A DNA stretch of 64,000 nt, taken from assembly GCF_001625305.1 (NCBI RefSeq), contig NW_017802758.1, positions 296,803-360,802 of the forward strand. Reading direction: 5' to 3'. The notes beneath the pieces were generated by a model that made no database searches, was not told where the DNA came from, and saw only the letters and a list, made by a program, of their open reading frames with translations. The stretch comes from Branchiostoma belcheri (lineage: Eukaryota > Chordata > Leptocardii > Amphioxiformes > Branchiostomatidae). Position numbers and translations under genes: made by a program. Positions 34,301 to 46,300 of the stretch are shown here, piece by piece (position 1 is the first letter of the stretch; every line of letters starts with the position of its first letter).

Positions 34301-37300
34301 AGTCCAACTTATTTCCTAAGGAGGCGCAATTACATGTACAAAATTATAGAAAACAGTTTGAATCATTCTTTGCCGTATTCTCTGGCTTTCACGAAGAGCA
34401 CTCGCAAAAGTTTTCAAAGAGTGGTCACTTAGAAATTATATAAAGGTCGACATGTAGAAACGAAAATTGCGGCCGCAAAGTAAAACTGCCGAATGTCGTA
34501 TATATTCTTTTCCTTCAAAGCTTCCAACCTTGGTGTCTGCATTATCGTAGACAAGTGACAAGTTATAAACAAATTAAAGGATGACAACATGAACAAAAGA
34601 AAGATTTCCGGCGATTGACTTGAATAGACTTTCGGAGTACATTTGAGATCATAAACAGATTAGCACACAGCCGCCACGCTGGTCATAACAAAGGTCGCCT
34701 GGTTTCGGCCCACAACAGCTATTTACCGCTTATACTGTGGCTTTTTTTTTTCAATCTTCCTTGTAGCTTGTTTCTCAAAGTGCTATTGTGTAAGCATATG
34801 GTACATAAACAGCTTGTATTCAATCAACTATACTGCAGCTAATCTCATTACTCTTTTGTTTTTTCGTAGGATGGCTCACGCCTACTTCTCCTCAGGAATC
34901 CGGCCTGTGCAGTACAAGAAGATCTGTGACCACTGCACGAAAAGTGGGATTTACCCAATTTACCCTAAATGTGTAAATCCTTGGTAAATATGATGTTCAA
35001 TATTTACCCGCATATAACACATATTTACCAGGTAAATTTTGGTATATGTAGGTAAATGTGGGTAAATGTTCATCTCACTTTCTGAATCCAAAGAAATAAA
35101 ATGCATAACAATAAACAGGGTTGTCTACATATATAGGAGCTGACCCTTGCATCAAGCAAGAAAATCTCAAAAGTGTTTCCTTGGTTAAAAGCTTACACTG
35201 AATAAAGCCTAAAACAGGGGCGCGCCCCTGAATAAAGCCTTAAACAGGGGCGCGCCCTGATAAAGCCTTAAAACAGGGGCGCGCCCCTGAATAAAGCCTT
35301 AAACAAGGGCGCGCCCCTGAATAAAGCCTTAAACAGAGGCGCGCCCCTGAATAAAGCCTTAAACAGGGGCGCGCCCCTGAATAAAGCCTTAAACAGGGGC
35401 GCGCCCCTGAATAAAGNNNNNNNNNNNNNNNNNNNNNNNNNNNNNNNNNNNNNNNNNNNNNNNNNNNNNNNNNNNNNNNNNNNNNNNNNNNNNNNNNNNN
35501 NNNNNNNNNNNNNNNNNNNNNNNNNNNNNNNNNNNNNNNNNNNNNNNNNNNNNNNNNNNNNNNNNNNNNNNNNNNNNNNNNNNNNNNNNNNNNNNNNNNN
35601 NNNNNNNNNNNNNNNNNNNNNNNNNNNNNNNNNNNNNNNNNTACATAAAACTTTTCTATATATATATGTGTGTCTGTGTTTATGTATACATATATGCATA
35701 CATACATACATATATACATATATATGTTAATATATATTTTAAACATGAAAGCATGAAACTTTTCAGCAAAGTCCATTCACACGATGGATAATTAGGTTTT
35801 AATAAAGAAAAGTCGACATCCGGGCACTGTACACCATGGACTTAGCTCTGATTGGCCAGGTAGCGTACGCATGCGTACTACAGTGGCGCTTAGTTAGAAA
35901 CCGTTAGAGGAAATGGCGGACAGTCGGTGGAGAAATCAGGCGTTTACATCGCTTTTTGTGCGATATATGGCACCGCCGGAGTCTACGATGATGGGCAATC
36001 GTGTTTGGAGAGGCTTGAGAGTCGAGGGGAAATGCGATGTTATTCCACACGCCCGGAATAGCGACGCTACGAGCGGAGCAATCTTCGTCGCCCCCCTCCC
36101 CCTTACCCGAAGCCCGTCTGCCAGCAAAATAATTTTGACCAAACATAACGGACGGTCCTTCTAGTTCGGTAAGTGCGAGAGTACATATTAGAAGATGTAT
36201 TTAAAACAAATCAGTCATGATCCTGCTCGTCTTCTTGATATGTAATCAGCAGAAGCATAGAATGCCGAACTATTAACTAGTCTAATCTGCCCCTAGGCCC
36301 TCCCTAATAATAGTCATAGATATTTTTATGGGAAAAATAAACTCATGCCGGTCAACGGTCAATAGGCATTCGTGTTGGGTTTAAGCAAGGACCATGGTTT
36401 AAGATATGAAGCATTTCTTCACAGCAAACACATAGCCAATCGTGTCGATGAAAAGAGGAAGTGATAAAAAATTATGTGATGTATTTGTTCCACACAAAAT
36501 GATTGTGTTTAGGCTATTCAGCTACAGCTAATATCTGTTAATACATGTAAAAATTTAGATCAAGTTATATGTGTATTGAGGATGCTCACTTATTTCTGAG
36601 AAGTAGAACCATGTGGCACATTTTGTCACCTGTGTCATAATTTTTTTCCCTTTCTACATACCTCCAGGAGATCATATGTTCCTCCAAAATCCAGCAGAGA
36701 TTGTAAGGACAGTCCGGAACAGGGCAAGGCAAAGCAGCTGCTAGAACTCAGCCTCTGAGTACCTGACTACTGCTACAGGCACCATAGGTAAGACTACAGC
36801 CCTGCATACTCATTAGTATCACCACACTTTAAATCAGTGTTCCTGAACAAATTTTAGATATAGGCACACGGGGTCAGGTACAGTACAGGTCCTGAACTGA
36901 AGGGTGCTGATACTGATAATTAGAGCTGTACAGTTTGCCACCTAATGCCACAGACTTTATTGAAGATCAACCATTATTTGATCATGGAGGAACATCTGTA
37001 CACGGGTACCTAAAATTTGTTTAAGTACACACCTGATGATTAATGTCTGTATAGTATATACTGTTTGCTTTGCAAATTCTTATTAAGTTAGTCTTGACAG
37101 CATAGAATGGACAGGTCATAATCATTGTGACATGGTCCTTAGACTATAGTGATATGGCTTGATGTTTCATGATACTTTTGTATGGTTTTGCCGTACAGGA
37201 CCCGACTCACCACAAGGACTCTAAACCAGCACCAAGACATCCAGCATGCAGACACAGAAGAGACATCCCCAGGGTTGGACAAGTTTTCAAAAATTCACTT

Positions 37301-40300
37301 GCCGTATTGGGCAAGTCCCTGGTCATTTCCACTTGCCCGAACCAACTTTTCACTTGCCCAAAATATGAAGCATTTCTATGCATTTTACTAGCAGAAATTA
37401 TTTTTTAAATTATTATAATAGAGTTTAAAATGTTGGATGCTTAATTTATCAAAATTGATTGAAACTTGGTCGAAATACTGCAGGGGCTATACATGTACTT
37501 TGCATCAAAAAAATTTACTTGCCCAATCGGGCAAGTACAGGGGGATATTCACTTGCCCGAACAGTACTTTTACTTGCCCTGGGCAAGTGGGCAATGGGAC
37601 TTGTCCAACCCTGATCCCTGTATCTTACCCAGAGCGTGTTGACAGCAGTGGAGTCAGATGTAGATAGGAATGGGGAGAGGATGACAACACCTTCATTTTT
37701 ATACGTGATGGTTGTAATTGAGTATTGGTCACAAACCACAGGGCGCAAACTAATAAGGCCTTCATAGCCTTAGTCATAGCTGCTGACATAGCAGAATATG
37801 TAGCAAATTGTACTTCAGTTCAATTGTACAATACAGCAGTGAATATTATCTTGTAGTGATGATGATAATGGTGATACATATCACAGGTCAGTTTCCTTGT
37901 TTTATGATTCTTTGAATAGTTTGCTAAGCCTGCATGTGGCTGTTGTACAGGAGGAATCTCTAAATCTGTAGGGGGACCTATTTACAGCCTTAATCAGGGG
38001 CGTGCTCCTGTTTAAAGCCTTATTATTAGGTGCATGTCCCTTTTTAACACCTTATTTAGGGGCGCGCCCCTGTTTAAGGCTTTATTCAGGGGCGCGCCCC
38101 TGTTTAAGGCTTTATTCAGGGGCGCGCCCCTGTTTAAGGCTTTATTCAGGGGCGCGCCTCTTTTTAAAGCCTTTTTCAGGGGTGCTGATATATTTAGATT
38201 GTGTCTGCAGATATTCTGTGACGTTAAATGTCTTTCATGATAAATGCTGCATGCAATTATTTCTTGTTTAACATGATTTTCATGTTTGTAAGAAAAGGTA
38301 TGTGATAAAACTATAACTTAAGTATTTGCAATGCAGCATACCTTTTAGAAATTGTTACTCCCAATGTCTCTCAATTCTATCCAATAAATATATTTGAGTT
38401 CTCCCTAAAACCCAGTTCTTGTGCTTGTAATTCATTTCTAAATGTGGGTATATGGGGGGGGAGGGTATAGTGCAAAATCATTCTGGTAAAGGCATGGCAA
38501 ATCTGGTAAATCTAGTGTAAATATGGGTAAATTTGACTAAATGTCAGAAATACTACACCTGGTAAATCTCGGTAAATGTCGTAAACGCACCTGAGGAATA
38601 CCCGTATGGTAAATCTCGCTAAATGCCCTCAATATATGTCAGAAATACCGCGTACGGTAAATCTTGCTAAATATACCTTTACCTGGACCTGGTAAATGTG
38701 GGTAAAGAGGATAAACATTACCCGCTTTACCATGCTGGTATACCGGTGTTATAGTTGCACATTTACCGATGGGTAAATCTCCGGTAAATCTAACCTTTAC
38801 CCGGCTTTACATTACATTTACCCCTGTGGTAAATCCGACTTTTCGTGCAGTGGACGCCGCGGGTATGGGCCACATCGAAGGGAAGACCTTGCGGAGTCAA
38901 TGTAAGTTGGTTGTTGTGTATTTTTGTTCACATCCGTTGTCCAGTACTACTGCATGAACGATAAGGCGTGGTGATTACAGCGCATCTTTACCTTTACAAT
39001 GATAGTGCCTAAGATGTTGTGATTCTTGTAGTCATTCGGCGAAGTTTTTCAAACTCAATAAGAGCCTGCATGTCCTTTTTTGTAAAGACGTAATCAGGCA
39101 TTTTTAGCCTTCGTAATCCGTAGGCCGCCGTCCAAAATCAAACGTAATTCGTAATCAGTACATTAGCCGTAATTGGTTGTTTTCATTCTACGTAAAGCGT
39201 AGGCAGTTACCTTTATGCAACGTAAAACGTAATCAGTAAAAGCAGGCGATGGCGTTTGAGAGGGCTAAAATAAAAATTTTCCAAGGAAAGTTCAATCAAA
39301 GTCGTTCCCCGCCTTACCAAATTTCATGTCGCCGCTGCTGACAAAGAAATCTGGCCCTGATCTAGATCGTCATCAGCTCTGAGAATTAAACGCAACTTGC
39401 GTAATCAGCGGCGGAAATTTTGCGTCATTCGTAATCACTACACACACCCATCCCATACAATAATTATTCAACGAAATACTCTTCAAGTTCAAGCATGGGT
39501 TTGTGGGGAAGATTGTGAACGTTTTGATATGCCCCGCTTTTTTTCTGTTGCTGCCCCCACCAACATAACGAACCATTGTATACATGTATGGCGTTTCGGA
39601 TCAGAATGTGTACAGCCAGGTTGTGGCGGAGTTTGCAGAATCGTCAATGGCCCTGGCATTACGAGAGGTAATGGGATGTTTGTCAGTGATGGCATATTAT
39701 TGTTTTTGATCGTCAGATCTTTCTTATCCCCTGTTTTGACAGTCTAGTCTTGTGTCAACACTAACATTACCAAGCTGCATACGCATGTTATTGTGCAAAT
39801 GTCTCTTATCAGATAAGATAAATTGGCATGAAAATGCTCATAGAATAGATGTAATACACACAAATGTATATTTGTGGACAAAAATAAGAACATATGGATA
39901 TGAACCAAAATTCCATTTTCTTAGGAGACGGGAATCCAGGTCATGGTTGACGGCGACGACTTTGCTGGGATCAGCGTCATGTCGGACGCCAGGCACTGCT
40001 GGCGCAAGAATGCCAAGTTCTCGGATGTGGCATTTCTTGGAGACAGGTATGCAGTTTTTCATGACAACTTACCTTGGCCCCTTTCCAAGTCCATATGGTG
40101 GCAAAACATCAAAAGACTACATCTTCACAACAGATATCAATCAATCTTTCATTTTCCAGTTGTCGTACATTAGTATGAATATGTGTATGACTCAGGCAAC
40201 AATTAGATAAAGGATCTGGAACAGCTAGAATCCCCATTGGGCAAACTAAAATGCGCTTTATATATTTTTGTGACTGCTTCATGTAAATCTATGTTTTCAT

Positions 40301-43300
40301 TTCCCAATTTATTTTTACCTTCTAGCTAATAACATTTGCTATTGTGAAATTCCCTGCCCTCCAGGACACATCGTGTGATCAAAGTGATCACAGTGTCGCG
40401 GGATGAGGAGCGCTACGCACAGAACCATGAGCTGGTGGGCACCAAAAAGTTTTACGACTGGGCGGACGAGAACGGTAAACTTCTTGAATGTCCGTTTCCT
40501 TTACCTGAAAAATACGAAATACACAGGTTGAGACTGGCACCAAGAAATGTACATGCTTTGTGTTCACAGTTCCTATGTTTGACACCGTACTGTTCGTGAC
40601 AATTCTATGATTGAATAGAGTTTTTTTTTTTCAGCTGTAAACATCCTGGTGCACGCCCACGACAACAACAAGAGCATCAACAAGTTGGTGGAGGAGAGGG
40701 CAGCCCAGGGCCACCGCTGCGTCAATGGCAATGACACATAGCATGGTATGTGATGTGAAAATGCTAAACGTTTGTTCATAGATCGATATGGCCAAAGAAC
40801 AATGCATTGAGGGACAGTTGTACGAGATATGATTCCCATACATGAAATTAAAATTCAAACTGCAAATATTTTTTTGTTATTCAGAAAAACAGTTTTAAAT
40901 AGAAATGAAAGGATACAAAGTGACTGCGACCTCAAGTCAGACACAACTTATCACAGCCTCGAAAAATAAAGGTACTTGTAATTTGTAATCGATTCAATTG
41001 ATGTCCTTCTTTCAGCCACTAAGGGTATTGCCAAGGCAATGAAGAGTATCACTACGGGGCCCAGGTACAAGGAGGGGGTGACTTGGCATCATGAGCTCAC
41101 AGACAAAGGTAATGTTTTTTAGAATGGCTCTAGTGGCAGATTTTTCTTCTTTATGCAAGGACCTTGTTTTCTCTTTTTTTTTCATTTCATTTGAGAAATG
41201 TTTGTTTTGTAGCCGGATCTGTGAAGACCCACGTGTACTGGGCAATGAAGAACTGCGCTCTAGATGCAGGAAGGCTGCGGGGCTACATTGATAACATCGT
41301 CAACCACTACAAGGTAATGCAATTTCTCAGATTACTGCTTCCTTCTCAAAACTATTGATGTATTACTTCTGTTCCAACCTCAAATAGCGTAACTATTGTA
41401 CAGAGTTCAAAACTTGTTCCGACTGAAAACGTTTTTGCCATCATCATCACCACCATCATTTTCGTGACCTCATTAGAACCATTCTATATCAATTAACAGA
41501 GTACACATTTTATTATTTTCGTACCCTCACCAAGAACGACCACACCGCCTGCCATCACACGTCCACCTGCAAGGTAAACGGGGACGCGTACGAGCCTAGA
41601 AAGGTGCCCATCGAGGACCCCAAGGCAGAGAAGCTGCTCCTAGACTTCCTACACACTACGGTGGTGTACAAGAACGCGGAGAACTACGTGCACGTAAGCC
41701 ATCTTTGTGACTAAAATATTGGCTAAATACTGGAATAGTCATATGATCTGGCCATTACTTCGTGTATTGTAGTGTCTGTGTGATCAGCGGAACATTGAAT
41801 GAATAACATATTTCTGCAATTGAGGTATTCAAATAATATGCATTTCAATACAGCAGAGTGAATGAGAGAAAAATTCAGACATACAGACAGAGAAAGAGAT
41901 TGTCTATCTTGCAAATCATTCCTCATACCAAATTCCAAACCGCATCACGTATGTAACTCCCTTACCCTGGTCCGTAATAGTGCTAACGATTATTAAATGC
42001 TGATCGACTTTTTACCCTCTTCCCATAGGCCAAAGACACACACTACGTTGAATCATTCAACAATGCGCTGCTTATATATCATGACAAGCGCATATCCTTT
42101 GGGTTGGAGAGCTATCTGATGCGTATCAACCTGGCCGTTCTGGACTGGGTAAGACATGGTATTCAGTGCTTGTTGTTTTAAACAAGTCATGTTTTCTTTT
42201 TCATATTAGTAGTCACTAGGCAGTGATAGTCAGTATTGCTACCTAAAAGGATAATCACTGCAAAAAACTAGGAAGCCATATGCATGCTTTATATTTCAGT
42301 GTATGAAAATGACCTTCTCTTTTTACTTGACAAATCGTAGAACGAGAACGTGGACCGGGACCACACGTCGGAGTGGGAGTGTGAGGACGCGACTGCTCCA
42401 AGACGTCGGGAAAATAAGAAGCAACTGGTGGAGAAGAAATACATCTTCCGGAAGAAAGTGTGGGAAGAATTCATGAGGAGAATTTACATGCCGAACCAGG
42501 TAGAGGTTAGAGTTACGGATGAGCCACCTGCAGACGACTAGGTGACTGATCTGCAACTCTAACCTCTACCTCATGGGTTCGGCATGTAAATTCTCCTGGC
42601 CACGAACACGTTCTTCCCGAAGATGATTTCTTTTTCCCACACGTTCTGCCTCGGCACGTTTTCCGGGTTTATTGGTTTTTTTTCGTGTGTTCAAAACAAT
42701 ACTAGTAGCGTCATAGTTTACCCAGAACATTTTAGCCTCAGTTAGCTCTCTTTTTCTTTTGTCGTGATATATCAACAATGCACTGTTTCATCTGAGTTTG
42801 GAAGTAAAGTAAAGCAACATATCCCATCAAAATGTTTTGTACTGCAAGTCAAAAGTTATAATGTTGTAATGTGCGTTACATTGTATTGTAAGTTTTTCAT
42901 GTACTACTGTGTAGTTTCCGACATTGTGAATACAACTTTTCTAGAGTCTGTTCAATGTTGCGAGCTCCTGTACGGATGTACTAATAACGCATGTAAGAAT
43001 ACGCATGTGTGTTAGTAGACATATCGAAAATTTCTAAGTCCTTTGGATATTGCCGTGTACATAATGCTATAGCCATTGACTCAGCAGCTGGGCGAGCTCA
43101 CGTTTGACAAACCGATGTGTTATATCGAAATCAGTGTACGTGTACATGAAGGATATTTACACGATTGTTCCTTGTAGCATTATGGAAACGTATGTATGTC
43201 TTTTTCATGCCACCTTTTGTAAATAATTTAAATCCTTTCTAGATTGTTAGCTTTGTTCATTGTACGAACACTAGTTTCAGTTACGTAGCGAACTCCTAGA

Positions 43301-46300
43301 CAGGAGAGTCAGATGTACGACCAACTTTTGTAAATAATGTAAATACTGTCCATAAAGACAGGCTTTGCTGTCTTTGTTCCTTGTACAAACACTAGTTTCA
43401 TACGTAGCGAACTCCTGGAGAATCAGATGTACGTCTTTTTCAGACCAACTTTTGTAAATAATGTAAATACTGCCCATAAAGACAGGCTTTGTTGGCATTG
43501 CAACATTGTACCAACACTACTTTCAGTTACACATGTTCGTAGCGAAATCCTGGAGAGGTATGTATATCTTTTTCATATCACCTTTTGTAAATAATTATCG
43601 TAAAAAGTTTGTCCATAATGACAGGCTTTGTTTTCTTTGTTCCTTGTACGAACACTACATTCATACGTAGCGATATCACCATTGAGTTTCCAGTCCAGAC
43701 CGCCGCAAACTTACCTTGGTATCTTGAGATATCGGCATTTCGTTGCTTCAGCACGTGGAAGTCTCCCCCTCCCACGTCCATTGTTATGGTTTGACATGAG
43801 CAGCGCGACTTTCAATATATCCATACTTCTTCGTTGCATTTTAAAACTTTGAAATTATTCAACAGCAAATGATTCAATGATGCATAAATGCTTAGAGATA
43901 TTCTAACACTTTGTCCTAATTCATCTAACGTCAACAAAAAGATCGGAGAAATGAAAAAAAAAATGGCAAAAAAGATGGCGACATGTTGAGAACATGCCAA
44001 CAGCAATCTGCTACTGGAGCTGTACATTGTTGTTGAGGAAGCGCGCGATCGGACATCCTCCACGTTGATATTATGCTTTTGTCACATTCGCACTTCCCTC
44101 TGAAATGAAGGCTCGTGTTGGTAGCCGCACAGTTGCATGGCTGGTTTAAAATTGCTTTAGAAAAATCTGCCGATTTTTTTTCACGCAAGCCAGCTCAAGA
44201 ACTTGGGGGCGTTTGGTCGACCGCTGCATGACCCCGTGACGTGACCCAGGGAGGCCCGCAGGATAGCGCGAAGAATAGTCACAATAAAACGATCCCTACA
44301 AAAATGCGACATGCATGTTCAAAAGTAAACAAGAATTAAATCAAGATAATAATTTTATTCACTGTCTCAGACTTTAATATATGTAAAAGATTGAATTCGT
44401 ATACATTTTATTTACTATTGGGTACGTTTGCTTGCATGCGCTGGCTGACATCAAACATGGCGCTGGGTACCGCATATCGGAGATTTGATCGGGCGCACGC
44501 AGTACAAAAATAAACAAAACAATGCTGTATTTGCTTCCAGTATTCCAGTCTTGGTACATGGGAGAACCAGAATATTTCAGCTCAGGTAGACGGCTTTCCT
44601 TCACCCTCAAACGGGCTTGATGTTTTGATCAGAACGTCCTTGTTTTGATCGAACGTTATGGTACAGACAGGCCGCTCCCGCTGTGGTGCATGGTGTGCTG
44701 GCTTTGAACAAACATCAAAGCTTCAAAACAGCGCCTGGTGACTACAATGACAAGTTCTGTTTTTAGTGTTGTAATCATAGCTCTGGTCCGTGGATGCTTT
44801 TCTTAGTCTCTAAACTAGGATAGTCAGGCCAGTTTTCCCGACCAGAAGCCCGGTCGGTTGTATGTTTACTTGGGGATTAGTCGCTTCACGGTCGATTGAC
44901 CGTGGTGGCAGAGGCAGGGGCGGCTGGCAGTCCCCAAGCCACATGATAGCCGGGGCCTAGCCGGGGCCAGGGCGGCCAGCCCAGGACCAGCTGGGGGCAA
45001 TTATCGCCGATACCAGGTACGGGACCCCCGGGTTTAAGAGGTTCAAAGTAACCTTTTATGTAAAAAAATCGAAGTTGGGATGATTTCTTAGGAAAATAGC
45101 CGGAATGTACCTGAACTAATGATATGGTCCGCCATCCTGGATTTTGGCCAATGAAGTCATCAAATTAGCATATATTTTATGTATGATAAAAATTACATAA
45201 ATTTATATAAGATGTTTTTAGTATTAACAATGATGTGTACATTAACATAAAAGCCTGAAAATTTCATTACGTCAAAATTATTTATTTTTGCATGAAATGC
45301 TTGTCAGCAACCCGTTGCCACGGATACACGAAAAATCATTAATTTATCTCACTGCAATGAATTGTTGGGAACAATATTTTAGGAAAAGTCACAGACCTTG
45401 GTGGTTCTAGCACAAGCCGTAAATGAGTTATCCGACATTAAATTTGGCGCGGGCACTTCTAGCCCCCCTCCCGTCGAGATAGGGTTAAAGGGGCATTATG
45501 TAAATTTTGGCAACACAAAAAGTATGTTTTCCATTCTTTTCTTTACATAGTACGTTGACTTAACCCAGAATAATACTTAGCAACAAAAAACACAACATCC
45601 TTGCTCCTTATACATGTAAGCTTAGAAAACTGTGAATGATCTTCTCTTCTAACCTCTGGCCACACCGCACATATGGTATTGTCCAGTGGTGTGGCCTACC
45701 TCCCAGTGGGGCGTCAGTTGACAGCTTACATCGTTTACCAGATTTTTAATTTAATCTTCAACAAAATACACAAAGTTGATAATATATATTCTACCTCATG
45801 TGAAAGATACGAGTGTTTTCCAAAGAAGCTAATCTTGTGACATGTGCCCCTGTCTATCAAACCACTGCCTGTTGTCGTTGTTGTTGTCCTGAGCAAACCG
45901 GTGGCACCGGGAACTGAACAAGGACTGTTTGAACGCACAAATGTGTCATTAAGTGATAGTAATGTTGATAACACTGAAATTTAGTATAATGAGAATATGT
46001 CAAATTTTTGCGCAAAAAAGTTACATAATGCAGCTTTACAGCTATTACCAAATGTCCACGTGGCGTACTATAGCTAGTGTCACTAAAAACATCATAACCA
46101 TAGCATGTCCAAATAAAGAGACATCAAAACCAAAAGTTCTGCTACAGTGCCACCAAAAGCTGCTACCTTCCAAAGCTGCCAAAATCTAATTTTCATTTTG
46201 GTATTTATGACATACCAGCCTACTAGATTTTATGACCCATCCATATCTTCTTGAGTTATCATGTCTAACCATGTGGCAAACAAACGTTACCATATCCATA

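Larger units (their letters stand above)
34931..38852. mobile_element. EnSpm/CACTA-like non-autonomous element, ~3.9 kb
   Basis: Termini CACTGCACGAAAAGT (left) and ACTTTTCGTGCAGTG (right): inverted repeats of 25 bp with one mismatch (G/C after AAAAGT). Flanked by 3-bp GAC duplications at 34928-34930 and 38853-38855. CACTG ends with a 3-bp target duplication are the EnSpm/CACTA signature. Sub-terminal regions are dense in GGTAAAT repeats in both orientations (34,948-35,080 and 38,480-38,835), also typical. No transposase is present; 225 Ns at 35,417-35,641 leave the interior incomplete. Confidence 0.9.
32978..42541 (+). pseudogene. DDE-transposase-like gene, multi-exon, disrupted
   Basis: Exons: 32978-33588, 34870-34930 continuing at 38856-38901, ending 39667 (start unclear), 39925-40046, 40365-40474, 40635-40745, 41016-41108, 41213-41313, 41535-41693, 42029-42148, 42341-42541 (TAG). 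Apart from the unclear exon, phases chain correctly. The N-terminal part is basic; the core has [36 protein letters not shown], and [18 protein letters not shown] with LAVLDWNENVDR. These look like the D, D and E blocks of an RNase H-fold transposase (inference). Breaks: a 3.9-kb insertion inside exon 2 and an in-frame TAG at 40739 where family logic expects Trp before His. Superfamily not certain; Kolobok-like is possible. Confidence 0.6.

Noticed and set aside
35240..35776. Minus-strand ORFs of 85-178 codons
   Set aside because: They run through 225 Ns and a GC-rich tandem array; no real coding content.
37270..37613. hAT superfamily assignment of the nested MITE
   Set aside because: CAGGG-type ends fit, but the flanks share only 5 bases rather than the 8 expected for hAT.
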